Source: Corallochytrium limacisporum (lineage: Eukaryota > Opisthokonta). Taken from it: a DNA stretch of 64,000 nt. The DNA is taken from positions 62,001 through 126,000 of the forward strand of contig PDIP01000004.1 in NCBI GenBank assembly GCA_002811645.1, written 5' to 3'. Positions 28,039-39,581 of the stretch are shown one piece after another (positions within the stretch are counted from its first letter, which is position 1; every line of letters starts with the position of its first letter). A program made the position numbers and the translations under genes. The notes under the pieces were generated by a model that was not told the origin of the DNA, made no database searches, and saw nothing but the letters and a program-made list of their open reading frames with translations.

Positions 28039-31000
28039 ATGGTAGCACAAGTAGAACACACAGATGCGCTCGATGCGCAATTGAGCACCCACAGACTGCA
28101 TTCTGCAGTGCTTCGGGAGAGGACTCGAGTCCTCCTAGACAAGAGCAGCCGAGATATCGACGAATATGTCGAAAGTTGCTTGTCACTGGCTCATGATGTC
28201 CACCATGTGATCACAAAAATAGAAAGCTGGGAAGAGGAAAGGACTGTTGAATCTTCCATCGAGATAGCAGGTAAGAAGGTAGGAATTGTTGCCACCAAGA
28301 CTTCCAGCATTTCCTTCAAGTATGCTAAGCCGAAACTATTTATTGCTGGTTCTGGAATGGTAAAGACAGCGGTGGAAAGGATACCACTTGATATTATGCT
28401 TGAAATGCCAAGAGGGGTCTTCAAACCGAAGGATCATTTGAATTTCCGATACCACTACAAACGAGCAGAATATGCTAGAGTAATCTTTGAGGCACTACAG
28501 AATAGTGAGACAGCTTTCCATAGCGTCTCATGGGTAAGACACCCAAAGGACCCTATGAGGCCAATAATAGAGCTCCGCCAGGCAACTGAAGCCACTGAGC
28601 CGGTGTTACTTTGGGTGCATTTCACAGTCGAACCGGGCACCTTTTCGGCAGACAGATTGGCCCTTTCTCGAAATGGCGTGAGAGCAACAAAGATTGACGA
28701 TATCTTCGACACAGGAGACCGGGATTTCAAAAAGCAACTTGCCGAGGAGTCAGGAAGTGATGACGGGTTTGCAACCCCCTTCTATAACCAGTCGATTGCC
28801 AGAGACCTGTGTGCGCGATCGCACTTGCAGTACATTCACGAAGCCAACAGTCGAATTGGAGATCCCTTTAGAGATGGGATTCGTTTGCTCAAGATCTGGA
28901 TCCAGAGATACAACATCGAAGACATGTCCCATGCTTTGACTTACTGGACTGCGCATTTGGTACATTCTGATGTGGTTAAGTCAGCCATGTCAGCTTTGGA
29001 AATATTCCAGATCGTCCTCGGCAGTATTGCTTGCAGCAAGTGGGACACCCAAGGATTTAACATCTGTACGCAACAGGGGTCGCACACCGTGAGCGGCGGG
29101 TTGATAGTCATGGACCACGAAGGATCTTGCAACATAATGAACCAGATCTCACCTGAAACATACCGTTTGCTTAGGATCCTCTCTCAACGGGCACAGATGT
29201 GTCTGCTGGATGATGGACCTGGTCGGGAGTACATTGGCGGACCATCCATATTCGATGATCTTTTCGGGGCCCTGCGCTCAATCTTTGAGCCGTATGATGC
29301 GTACTACACGGTTAAGATCTCGGGGAAAACAAAGGATTTGACAGACATATCTCATATCAATTTGGTTGAGTTCCGTGGCGACATGATGGCTGCACTTGGG
29401 TATAGAATTGAAGAGGTTCTGCGCCAGGGTTTGGGTCAGCGAGCGAAGGTTGTGCGCGTTACAAACATGTTGACAGGCAGCGATAAATCAAAGACGTTTG
29501 ATGTGACTTGCCGTGTAAATTGTGTTTTCGATCCTGAGCACGCTTTCCGGATGGTAGACACGGGTCCACGAGCGGACGATGATGCTGCAGTGGAATTGTT
29601 TCGAAAATTCTGGGGCGAGAGAGCAGAATTGCGTCGTTTCAAGGACGGGTCCATTGTCGAAGCCGTAGTATGGCAGGGTAATCACAACCGACGCCATGCA
29701 ATCATCGGACAAATAATGCGCTTCGTCCTGCGTCGCCAGTTGGCCGAGTGTGTTGTCAATGTGGACGGGGACTTGATGACAGTGTTAGACCCTTTGATAT
29801 CCTTGGATGACGAGAACGGAGATGCCAGCCCAAGCATCTCCGCACAGACGGCCAATGTCTTTGAGCTGCTTACATCGCGCATGCGTTCCTTGAGTGGAAT
29901 GCCACTCCGTATCCTAGATATTCATCCCCTGAGCCCGCATTTGCGGCACACAGCTTTGCATGCATCCACAGCCATTCACTCTGGTGAGGATGGTAAGTAC
30001 TTCGATCTGATCGATGCACTCATTGTCGTTGAAGGCAGTGGCAAGTGGCCTAGCGATAGGGAGCAATCAAGAGCTATGTTGGGAGCGTATGCTGTACAAT
30101 TGATGAATGCTATGGAGGAACAAATCGAGGATGTCACGGGCTACTTCAGGCAGAATGATTCAGAGGATGCATTTGAACTAGTTGTTGTTCATCAGCAGCG
30201 TAGCTTCCGTTTCCTGCTGCAGCCCATCTTCCACAAAGAAGATGAAGCGGACGAAGATGATGCCCCCACATCGGACTATTATTGTGGGCCATTTAGTCGT
30301 ATCGCAAGGCAGCATGCGTGCCACATCAAGCAGATGGCGTTGACCTACCCGTCCTTCTCACGAATGGTCCGCCTGGCTTTGCGTTGGTTCGACTCTCAGA
30401 TACTTCTTGGTGATGCCGCTAGTGAGCTTCTCACTCAAGAGGCCATAGAGATGATTATTAGCTATCTGTATCTCCACCCAGGCCGGTTCCAGCGACCCAA
30501 CAGCGTGCCTTGTGGCTTTCTTCGTCTGCTTTCCTTCTTTGCGAACACGGAGAGCTTTGTGGATCCCCTTGTAGTCAACTTTGATGGACAACTGACAGGA
30601 GGTGCCATCAAAGATGCCAAATCCTACTGGGCGCAGCGGACAGAAATTACTCTCTCTATCATTTTCATCACGCCTCAGTGTCCTCGAATCTCGCCTTATA
30701 CTGCCAACCTCAGCAAGACCATTTTGCAAAGAGCGTCCTTCCTGGCGAATGCTGCACTTCACGGCTTCCATCAGGTCATCAAAGGTGGCATTGTGGGAGA
30801 CAACAAATCTCTGCTTGAACAAATATTTGCTCCTGATCTTTCAGACTACGATGTCGTCTTTACCCTGGCAAAGAAAAGTCTAAGTCGGCGGTACATGGCG
30901 AAGATCTCAGAGGCGAGCGAAACTGCGCGTGGGCCATCAAAGTACAAGAATCTCATTCCCGGAGCTTCTCGCAAACGCAAGCGAGAGTCCCAGAATGAGG

Positions 31001-31317
31001 GACTGATGCTTTTCCTCGGCGGATTTGATCCTGCCCAGGAACTAGCAAAGGAATTGCGGCGCCGGTTTGGCCACACTACCTTTATTCTTCACTCAGCTTA
31101 CGGAGGAAGCCAAATTGCTGTCAAGTTTGCACCCAGCAAATCCGCACTGCATGCCTTCCGTGTTCCGCATCTAGTACCAACTCTACCATTAGAAGATGTG
31201 AAGGCACGTAAAGGAGTCTCTCAGTTCCCCAGCAAATTGCAAGTGGACACTTCCCTCATCGTCCGCGACATGATTGCCGTTGCAGGGGACATGATCAGTG
31301 CGGTGTATATTCGGTAG
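28039..31317 (+). CDS. NOL6: NOL6/Utp22 (Nrap), SSU-processome subunit
   Basis: Utp22 is a core member of the UTP-C module of the small-subunit processome and partners Rrp7 and casein kinase 2. The 1092-residue length agrees with human NOL6 (1146). The Nrap signature is clear: LLDKSSRDIDEYVES near the N terminus, DIMLEMPRGVFKPKDHLNFRYHYKRA (substrate-like NTase loop), DPFRDGIRLLKIWIQRYN, the second NTase-like region with FRDPxF-type elements replaced, RFKDGSIVEAVVW, and a C-terminal half ending VSQFPSKLQVDTSL. Tandem nucleotidyltransferase/poly(A)-polymerase-like folds are catalytically dead in this family. ATG at 28039, intron-free. A 7.5-kb stretch without recognised genes follows. Confidence 0.95.
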   Translation: MVAQVEHTDALDAQLSTHRLHSAVLRERTRVLLDKSSRDIDEYVESCLSLAHDVHHVITKIESWEEERTVESSIEIAGKKVGIVATKTSSISFKYAKPKLFIAGSGMVKTAVERIPLDIMLEMPRGVFKPKDHLNFRYHYKRAEYARVIFEALQNSETAFHSVSWVRHPKDPMRPIIELRQATEATEPVLLWVHFTVEPGTFSADRLALSRNGVRATKIDDIFDTGDRDFKKQLAEESGSDDGFATPFYNQSIARDLCARSHLQYIHEANSRIGDPFRDGIRLLKIWIQRYNIEDMSHALTYWTAHLVHSDVVKSAMSALEIFQIVLGSIACSKWDTQGFNICTQQGSHTVSGGLIVMDHEGSCNIMNQISPETYRLLRILSQRAQMCLLDDGPGREYIGGPSIFDDLFGALRSIFEPYDAYYTVKISGKTKDLTDISHINLVEFRGDMMAALGYRIEEVLRQGLGQRAKVVRVTNMLTGSDKSKTFDVTCRVNCVFDPEHAFRMVDTGPRADDDAAVELFRKFWGERAELRRFKDGSIVEAVVWQGNHNRRHAIIGQIMRFVLRRQLAECVVNVDGDLMTVLDPLISLDDENGDASPSISAQTANVFELLTSRMRSLSGMPLRILDIHPLSPHLRHTALHASTAIHSGEDGKYFDLIDALIVVEGSGKWPSDREQSRAMLGAYAVQLMNAMEEQIEDVTGYFRQNDSEDAFELVVVHQQRSFRFLLQPIFHKEDEADEDDAPTSDYYCGPFSRIARQHACHIKQMALTYPSFSRMVRLALRWFDSQILLGDAASELLTQEAIEMIISYLYLHPGRFQRPNSVPCGFLRLLSFFANTESFVDPLVVNFDGQLTGGAIKDAKSYWAQRTEITLSIIFITPQCPRISPYTANLSKTILQRASFLANAALHGFHQVIKGGIVGDNKSLLEQIFAPDLSDYDVVFTLAKKSLSRRYMAKISEASETARGPSKYKNLIPGASRKRKRESQNEGLMLFLGGFDPAQELAKELRRRFGHTTFILHSAYGGSQIAVKFAPSKSALHAFRVPHLVPTLPLEDVKARKGVSQFPSKLQVDTSLIVRDMIAVAGDMISAVYIR

Positions 31318-31584
31318 ATGAGGTCGAAAATCATATTTAGAATCAAATTGTAAATATGAATCAAAAATATATTGATTTATATCTAAAGGACTGTTCGGAG
31401 TTTCGTGTGAGTTTTTTGCTCCAGATGGTCCACCCTATTTCTCTCTCTGAAGGCTGTGGTGTGTCCTTTCCACTGCTGTGTGCCGCCTTCAATCTCAAAG
31501 ATTACTGTGGAAAAGGGTCCAGATAAGAGAAACAAACGCAAACTCGGACTCGGACACGGAGAGAGCGTCCCCTTCGATGTTGAA

Positions 31585-32454
31585 ATGTTAAGCTCACCAG
31601 ACATTCACACACCTGTCTGCAGAGGGCATTGCCAAACCAGAAATGGATTTGCGGACGTCTGCCGTTCTTTGTGTGGCAGCAGGTTGGCACGAGCTGTGAA
31701 CACTAGCTGGCGGGTCACAAGGGACACACAAATCGTGCACAGGAAATGTGCATCGCTTTGCCCTGGGCCTGTCTCGTTCATGTGTGTCCATTCCTTTCCT
31801 GGTTTGAAGTGTTCCTTCTCCAAGACAGAAGCGATGAGGGGTTCTCCTTTATGCGACCTCGTCACCAATCTTGACGAGGATCCAGTACTGTTGTCGATCT
31901 TACTTATCTATTTCTTTCTTGGTTGTCAGCCCACACTCTCACCTTCCATATCCCGGTACTCTCTAGATTGCACCGAACCGAGCTGGGCTTGGAAAGATCC
32001 ATTGATGGTTCTGTCTTTTTGTGGCAGCTTCCGATGGTATTTTGCACCTGACAGGTGGTGTCGGAAAATGTTGCGCAGAGACTTCAAATCTGAAACCTGG
32101 GGGAGTCTTTTGGACGGGGAATACGAATTAACTGGTTGTCTGGGTCTTTTCTTCTGTTCCTCCGTCGTGTTCCGTGAACCTACCGTACAAAGGTTCACAT
32201 CCATATTTGCCTCTCCTTCGACCGCTTCCTACACATCTTCGCATCTTATTGCCATGCTGATGTTGGCTTCGCTTGTGTCTGGTCAAACCATTGACCGGGG
32301 CTCTGGGCGTCCCTTCCTATTCGGGCTCAGTCATCTGCCACTGTGCTGTGGTCGTCGGTGCTCATACAATTTACAAAGTACAATTGTAGCACATGCACGT
32401 TACGACTGGAAACAGCCGCAAGCAGTTGCAGCATCGTCAAAGTACCACTATTGA
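31585..32454 (+). CDS. Long open frame of unknown meaning (289 codons)
   Basis: Open from 31456 (a GTG codon) with the first ATG at 31585. The total of 333 codons without a stop is longer than chance predicts, but the product is rich in Cys, Ser, Phe and Trp with no recognisable domain. The opposite strand also holds a 93-codon frame (31926-32204) whose last codons contain a GTGAGAG donor-like sequence. The plus frame could therefore be the shadow of a spliced minus-strand exon. No G-run lies upstream on either side. Confidence 0.15.
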   Translation: MLSSPDIHTPVCRGHCQTRNGFADVCRSLCGSRLARAVNTSWRVTRDTQIVHRKCASLCPGPVSFMCVHSFPGLKCSFSKTEAMRGSPLCDLVTNLDEDPVLLSILLIYFFLGCQPTLSPSISRYSLDCTEPSWAWKDPLMVLSFCGSFRWYFAPDRWCRKMLRRDFKSETWGSLLDGEYELTGCLGLFFCSSVVFREPTVQRFTSIFASPSTASYTSSHLIAMLMLASLVSGQTIDRGSGRPFLFGLSHLPLCCGRRCSYNLQSTIVAHARYDWKQPQAVAASSKYHY

Positions 32455-34453
32455 AATCAGCTGTCTCCTGCAATCCGCACAAACGGCTCGGAGGAAACGA
32501 TGAGGATGCAATCAAAGAAGGGACTACAAAAACGAGTGCAAAGTATCGAACATGAAGCGGACGGAAACATCTGTGCCTTCATGAATCAGTTAACATGTGC
32601 ACTGGAGTCCCTACGCACCATGGAACTCACAGCAGCAGCCAATCTCCATACACAGTGATAAGAATGGAGGAGGGTGGCATACCCACCCAGGGACTGATGG
32701 TGGATGCTGTCATGAATGTGATTGCAGATGCAGCGAGATCTACCCAACCATATACGACCCACGAAAGCCATCACATGCTTCTTGTTATGAATTTACATCT
32801 CTGCAGAAGAACAGCTGCCAGCAGATGACTTTGATGTGGGATCGGCATGGTAGACGACTTTTCCAACGTTCCCATCTCAACCCCTTACACATGCACACCG
32901 TTGCTAATGATGTGCGGATGGACCGTTAATGAGCCAACAGATACATCGCGTACAGCCTGTGCTGAAACATTGTAAGCTGCTTTGCTGCATCAATGGGTTC
33001 CTCGGAGGCATCTCGGAGGGTCCAAATTATGACACCCCACGGGTGTGTCCCTATGGGCATGCGGAGGACCCCGTACGCCGGGCTTGTTTCGCCGAACAGT
33101 AGCACAGGAAGTAGTTAACTTAGCAAGCACATTACAGTAGGCACTGGCCATGCAAAAGCAGTTCTTTCTATTTCAAGGGAAACGATAAGAAACTGTATTT
33201 CAGCTTCCTCCGGCTGCCCCTCTGCCCGCATCGATTCCAAACTACGCACAGCCTGGCCCCAGCCATAGATCGAGACCAACGGACACAATCTATTGGAAGT
33301 TGGTACACAAATCAGTGACCTGCACGTCCGCACCAGCACCAGTCAAGCGAGTCCCGGTGATAGCTACTGAGATCCTCTACGTATCTGTATCTCCTGTTGG
33401 TCCCATATATCCCAATTAGCTGCCAGTGAAAGCGAGGCCAAAGCTACGACCGTCCCAGCACATCGACCAGAGACTCTACGATCAACCCATTTCGAATCTA
33501 ATTAGGGAAAGTCTTAACAAAAAGGAAATGGGATATTTGATCTCTGCGGATTTCAGCACTATCTACGACCATCATCTTTCAGCATGGCACTGCTGTGGAC
33601 GGACTGTAGGCACAATTGATGGGCTCATCGAAGTGTACAGAATACCTCCGCTTCTGCCTGATGTCAGGCGTTTGCTGCACTGTCTCGAACAAAAAAATCA
33701 GAAGAGCATGACACCTGCAATCCATGAGTCGAAGGCATAGCCTCTAAATGGCTGGTGAGGGCGGAGCAAGCATTGGCGGGGAGACCATTAATGCAGAACT
33801 AATAGTTGGTGCACTTTTCGTTTCGATAGAGTCTGTGGCTGTGAACGAGCGCAAAGGAAACCAGAGCAACACCAGAGAACATACAAGTAGGACTGGATTA
33901 CGAGAAATGAATGGGGCAAATGCTGCGAACGATATACGAAGTCAGAAATGGGCGCCGAATACATTCCATCAGCGGGGGAGCTATGCGGAGTGTTGAAAAC
34001 TCATCACAGACTGCCATGGTGGTACACCCAAGACGTGGGCCATCTCCAGGCTACTCCACCAGCACTCAGCATGTCAATTGCCACAGATGCAACCCGGTGT
34101 TGTACAGTACAGCCAGGACTCGCACAATTGACACAAATGTCTTCAGGATAGTGGAGCGTTCCAAGTGGTGACTCCGTATTCTCTGCTCCCTGTACCCCCC
34201 TATCAATATGCAAGGTTGAAACCTGCTGCCGTTGTGGCGAAAACATGGCCCAATCCTGGAGTGGGTTTGTGTGCAAGTAAGTTGATAGCAAAATCTCTTT
34301 GCTACTACTTCCCATATCTACTCTTCTGGGTTGTCGTTCCCTCTCCACAACCCAACAACTCTGTGGAAAAGCGGGCCTCAACACCAAAAACTTTCCAAAT
34401 TTGTTAACTTCTGAGTTGGCAAGCTTTGGTGCAGGAGGGCATCCCCCACTAAA

Positions 34454-34472
34454 ACACACACACACACACACA
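34454..34472 (+). repeat. (AC)n microsatellite
   Basis: A simple CA repeat of about nine units, just upstream of a CACGTG. Confidence 0.9.
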
Positions 34473-37400
34473 GGCGGACCACGTGATTTGGCAGGAATCA
34501 TCAATGTAAGGTACAGGGGGGTGCTGCTGATTGCGCACACAATCTACACATCAATTTCCTATATTGTACCCATCGACCCGGCATAATGTATCAAAACGTA
34601 CCCGCTCGTTGCGAAGGATGGACAGGTAGATCCGAATTTGTTGAGAATATTTTCACACCTGCATCACAAACGATTGAACTCAATTTTCTAGAAAATAGCC
34701 ACTTTCAGCAGTGACTACTGCACTGTTGTAGTTTCCAAATTTCATTGAGTACACTGATCGACACAGACCAAATTACGTACGCACTGTGGACGCCTGCGGC
34801 ACTTCGTGTTCGCTCCAGAAGCCTTTGCCATGGTCTCCCGTCGTAGTCTTGTCGACTGAGGGGTCCAATTGCACAGTTCGCCGGTCCATGGTCAAGAGAA
34901 GCAATGGAAGCGCACATCACTGTTGGTGTCAAGCGTCTCCAGAGATCCCGCAGTTGGTATCCATAAGAAAGTCGTAGAATCGAAAGCTCGCTCTCGAACC
35001 CATGATGCCGACGACATATAATCAGGAAACTTGTGTTGTGCGTGAGGTTTCAAAATTCTCATTTCGATTCAAGGTCCAGGATGGCCAGGTTTGACCAGCG
35101 ACAGTTGAGACTCGTTTGACTGGCTGTCGAATCGTCTCAGCGTGTTTCATTTCGACCAACACTCCCTTCAGAGAGGATGTCTACAATAGCACTCACGAAC
35201 TTCTTTGAGCATCCAACAAAAGGCCGGAGAGAAGGGAAAAGCACCAAATTCTGGATGCTCCAAGACCTCTCATGTAGGGTCCTTGACTGCCCTGCTAATA
35301 TTATTCCTGAATGCGTTGTGCGTAGGTCCAAATCTGCTGTGTATGGGAAAGTAAGCACCATAGCGTGACATGGACACCTAATACTGACTGCATCACTGGC
35401 GTGTTCTGGTTGCGTAAGAAACATATGCATATGCATGTTGGGGCACCATTTTTGTCTTTGTTCTTGAGGGCCCCCTATTACATCGTGGGTTGTGCGTGGG
35501 GCGCGATCGGGTCTTTTGACTCTCTTTTGGTGGCCGGGGTGAGGACGGGGAAGGGGGTTGGTAGACTTTGCGAGGAAAACGCTGGTTGGGGTTTGGATGG
35601 GATGACAGTCTAAGTTTTTTGGGTGTTTGTCTCTTTTCGCTCTCCGTCCCGCTTTTGTGCTCCTTGTGTGTCTATTCGCGGTGAATGCGGGAAAGCGCCT
35701 CTGGCCCAATCCATCCCACTTAGGCACTGCAATCATTCACATGCGTCAACCGTGCATGTACTGTCCGTGTACAATAGGAGCCATCGACAAATCCCCAATC
35801 ATCATCGTCACAGGCAACAATTCAATCAGGCCTGCTCCTTTTCAAAACCTTAGTTTCTGTCCGTCCTTCGATGTTCGAAAATCGTTGGTTCATTGTGATG
35901 TGTTTCAGGTGCGGTCTGCTCTATGCACACACTTGGTAGGCACGGACCCGTGGACGTAGACGTAATACAAGATAAGGAATCTACGGCGCTTTCCACATGT
36001 ACCCATTGGAGCACCAAGACGGGGGCGGGGGAGTGGTATCGTTTTGTAAAATTTTTTCACATTATGGACATATCACAGAGAATAACAAGCCGGCGTTGAA
36101 ATGAAGAACACGCCGCATATCCAGAGAAACAGAAGAGGTTCCCTGTGACCACATAGTGTGGAAGTCACACAGATATTGCCAATTCCCCTCTCTACCGTCT
36201 TATGCTATGGTAATAGTGGGAGTGCCCTGTGAACAAAAAACCCAGCTTAGTGATCATCATCGCACTGACGTTCACATGTTGACTTCCGCTACCATATTTT
36301 TCTTCTGATGCGCATGTGTAGTAAAAGTTCTTTTAACTGCAGCAACATGTCTGTTGACCAACAGAGCTATATGAAGAGAAATCAGCAGAAGAAATGCAGA
36401 AGAAATGATACTAAACGATCAAACGGTAGGCCGGTGAGTTCACTGTTAAGTAACAGGCAATAAGGACTTCGGGGGCGCATGACATAGTCCCCACCCACGT
36501 ACAGTGGTCGGAGGTAACCGATCTCAGATTCAGTATTAGCACATAAGGGGACACACCCGCTTCCTTGATATGAATTTTTCTTCACCTGCCCAAAAAATCC
36601 ATTAGGACGTTTCTCAAGCGGGCAACCACATCTCCACTCAGAATCCACTTTCTTCTCCGCGGAGATTGAGTTTTCAAGAATAGAGACCTCGGAGACCAAA
36701 TTTATGAATTCACGGTTTTCACACCTTCACATCGGTTGACCGAGGAGTTGAGGGAGTCCCCGATATCGGTCGCTTTTGGGCAGATATACCGGGTGTGCCG
36801 TGCTGCTGTGTGAACGAGTAGATACTGGCACCTGAACCCGATCCTTAGGCACGAGCAGCCTCGTTCTATTGCCATATTCTGTGCCGAATCGCATATTAAA
36901 CCAATGGCACATTGGCAGACACCTTGGCATGATTATCGTGAACACCAGCAGCAGTGCGTTAGGACAAATGTGCCGGCTCGATGTTGTCTACAAACCACCG
37001 GAGAGGACGCCAATTATCACACGGTTCTGAGTTGACTATACTTTGGTGCAGTCGGTGTATATACACCCTTCTGTCCGCGAGTCGTCGGGTCAGCTGTGCC
37101 TATTTTTCCCGCACTACCGTGCTCGTTTGGACACAAGTAATGACGAAACGCTTTCACGGCATGACAAAACACCTACGATCGGCAGGCACTACAGCAGAAA
37201 CTTTCTGCGCGCGAGAAAACGCCAACGTCGTCTCTGGCCACTGCAACTGCCACGGTCGCACAAAGAAGACATTCAGCCCCAGGAAAAGTAGCAGTCGCCA
37301 CAAGAAATTGTTTTGAACCATTAAAAGGGATCGCCTACTTCGTACACAGCACACTCATTAAGCTCATGGTATGAAATTACTGGACCCGCTTACGCACATG

Positions 37401-38795
37401 AAAAGGGAAATCGACAGTGCTTATCAGTTTGGAAATCGAAAAAGAGAACAGGAGGAAGTGGACAGTACGAGTTTCGTGGCGTAAAACCAGTTTTACCTTC
37501 TCGGAAGATAGGGTCACTACCTGTTGTTACCCATTCATTGTACGCAAATGGATTCCTATAGCTCCGGAGGTCGGATATGCAGGACCGACCAGCGCGGATC
37601 AAGAAAAAGAGTCCCTTGTGAACACTATTGCGCCTGAAGTCCTTTGAGGTCTCGAATATTGCTCGCACCAAACAGCTCTATTTTTGCCAACATTCTTGCA
37701 ACGGCAACCGAAACTATGAGGGAGTCCCTGATTTGGAATTGTATTTGCGGTACGTCACAATGTCGCCTACCACACAGTCTTCCTCAAACCCGATAACCGA
37801 GTCGAATTGTAAGTACTTCGTCGATGTGATGTAAGATCATATTTTGCGGCTATCGACATCATCACATGCGAGCAAGGTGACACTCTTGCACGAACATCAA
37901 CTACACAACACATATGGGCAGTCTTCTTCATAATGAGCTGTCCATGAAACTTGATTAGGGTGTGGGGACACTTTTACATGTTCCCTAGGCCCGTCTTAAA
38001 TTGATAACTGCACCTCAATTTTCAATGACGAACCTTGAAGCCTTGGGGACAGTTGGATCCCATGAGAGGCCGGCCAGTGCTGCGATTTGCTTAGTTGCGG
38101 GGCTTTTTGTCAAACGTTTTCACCGAAAAGTGAGCGCGCGATTCTCACATTCACAGTGGCTGGTAACCCAGCCAGCGTTTCAGTCAGCCGTAAAGTCCGT
38201 ACAGCCACTGGGTAAATACTGATTATAGTGGACGGGGTACACACTGCTGGGGCAGCGGGCAGACCAGAAAAATAGCGTGGGTGTCATGCGATATCGATTA
38301 GTTAACACAAGCAATTGATCAATATTTTCTGAGAAAAGACGGGTTTTGCGGTAGTCAGTTGGTGGGTCATTTTTCTTGCTTCGATAATATTGTGAGCCAG
38401 GGGCTTGCCGCTTCAACTTTGGCCTTTGGTGAAGACCCGTTGTATACAGCCGCAGTTTGATGCGAAGGATGTCCGAAGTACTGTAATGGGTTCCTTGACA
38501 TCAAGAGGCTACGCTGTATGCACGATGACGCTCTCCGTGACAAGGGATAGGAGAATCGCAGCTAAGGAATAATCATAACAAACAAAGGATTGTGCGTATA
38601 TATATGGATGAATGTGAATGTGCCGGACTTAGTATGGAAGTCCAATATGATGATGAATGTGGTAATATAAATGACAGAAATTCACAAGATGTGAAAGGTT
38701 ATGCTGATTCATGGTTCTAGCTTGCATGATGAGAACATCTTAACGAACACGAACTGATGGATATCCCCATCCATGCAAACTTCCCATATACGAAC

Positions 38796-39581
38796 TTAGG
38801 CCTTGATCTTGTTCAGGCGGGCCTTCAGAGCCTTCTGCTCTTGCTCGAGGGCAGCCAGCTGCGCGCTAGAGTCAGTTTCTTCTTGGCGCAGAGTATCAAT
38901 ATAGGCCATAGCCTTACGGAGGATAACAATCTTGGCAATACGGTCGTCTCCGATAAGGTCCGGGATGTTGTCGCGAAGAGCACAGAAGCTTCCCTTCATA
39001 TCTTCACGGCGGCGTTTTTCCTGAACATTGTGCAGGCGGCGCTTGCGGGCGTTGTCAGCACGGCTGTAGCGACGGCGCTTGCGTGTCTTTTCTCCGGACT
39101 CACTCTCGGACTTGCGGGATCCGCTGGAATTCTTGCGTTTGCGGGGAGTGGCGACGTCGGAAACGGTCATGACATCAACCTCTTCCTCTTCCTCAGTCTC
39201 CTCCTGAACATCCTCCATGAACTGGTCGCCCAGGAAGTCAAAGTCTGCGTCATTGAGAGCTTCACCGCTCATAGGGGATCCCATGGGGGTAGACTCCAGC
39301 GACAGAGTAGCCTCGCTGTCAAAGCCGGACCTCATACCATCCATAGCAGAGTGATTGAAGAAAGGTAGGAAGGGCTGAGGTTCTTCAGCTCCGTCTTCTT
39401 CAAAGGTCATGCCATCAGGGCCAGACAGGAGAGCAGGACCATCCATTAGAGGGAAGGAGTCGTCTGTGTTGTATGCGGAGTCGTTAATGAACTGCAGGAA
39501 GGAACCCTGGTCATCCATGATGTACTTCTCTTCCTCTTCATTGTGGAAGATAGGATCGTCAAAGGAAAGCAGAGAAGACAT
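38796..39581 (-). CDS. MYC: Myc-family bHLH-leucine zipper transcription factor
   Basis: The 261-residue protein has a C-terminal bHLH-zipper (about 178-261). RRLHNVQEKRRREDMKGSF and ALRDNIPDL, then KIVILRKAMAYI, follow animal Myc (THNVLERQRR, SFFALRDQIPEL, KVVILKKATAYI) rather than Max (AQILDKATEYI). His184, Glu188 and Arg192 of the E-box reader (HxxxExxxR) are present. Upstream, QEETEEEEEVDVMTV (126-140) matches the acidic WDR5-binding Myc box IIIb. T98-PMG-S102-P matches the TPxxSP phosphodegron of Myc box I. DDPIFHNEEEEKY resembles Myc box 0, and DGMRSGF (81-87) resembles the Myc box II core but precedes the degron. Myc dimerises with Max and drives growth and ribosome genes. C-runs at 40259-40433 give sense-strand G-runs upstream. 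Confidence 0.88.
   Translation of the reverse strand: MSSLLSFDDPIFHNEEEEKYIMDDQGSFLQFINDSAYNTDDSFPLMDGPALLSGPDGMTFEEDGAEEPQPFLPFFNHSAMDGMRSGFDSEATLSLESTPMGSPMSGEALNDADFDFLGDQFMEDVQEETEEEEEVDVMTVSDVATPRKRKNSSGSRKSESESGEKTRKRRRYSRADNARKRRLHNVQEKRRREDMKGSFCALRDNIPDLIGDDRIAKIVILRKAMAYIDTLRQEETDSSAQLAALEQEQKALKARLNKIKA

Larger units (their letters stand above)
31318..38795. other. 7.5-kb gene-poor tract between NOL6 and MYC
   Basis: No gene recognised. A long open frame (31585-32454) is listed separately. Several short open stretches with protein-like composition change frame. Examples are 32461-32658 (coiled-coil-like, MRMQSKKGLQKRVQSIEHEA) and 33748-34150 (MAGEGGASIGGETINAELIV, then WYTQDVGHLQATP). 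They may be decayed coding sequence. An (AC)n lies at 34454-34472 and a CACGTG at 34480-34485. No G/C homopolymer of 7 or more occurs here, so the promoter signature seen elsewhere is missing. Confidence 0.45.

Noticed and set aside
34995-35020. GGTTCGAGAGC on the minus strand, B-box-like
   Set aside because: No complementary T-stem and no anticodon arm.
36727-36945. Minus-strand frame with a GNRTR peptide resembling tRNA-derived spurious proteins
   Set aside because: No tRNA structure and no homology; treated as chance.
36382-37671. Two minus-strand frames with a faintly similar S(D/E)(L/I)..R...V pattern, possibly a duplicated unit
   Set aside because: Nucleotide similarity is too weak to support a repeat without alignment software.
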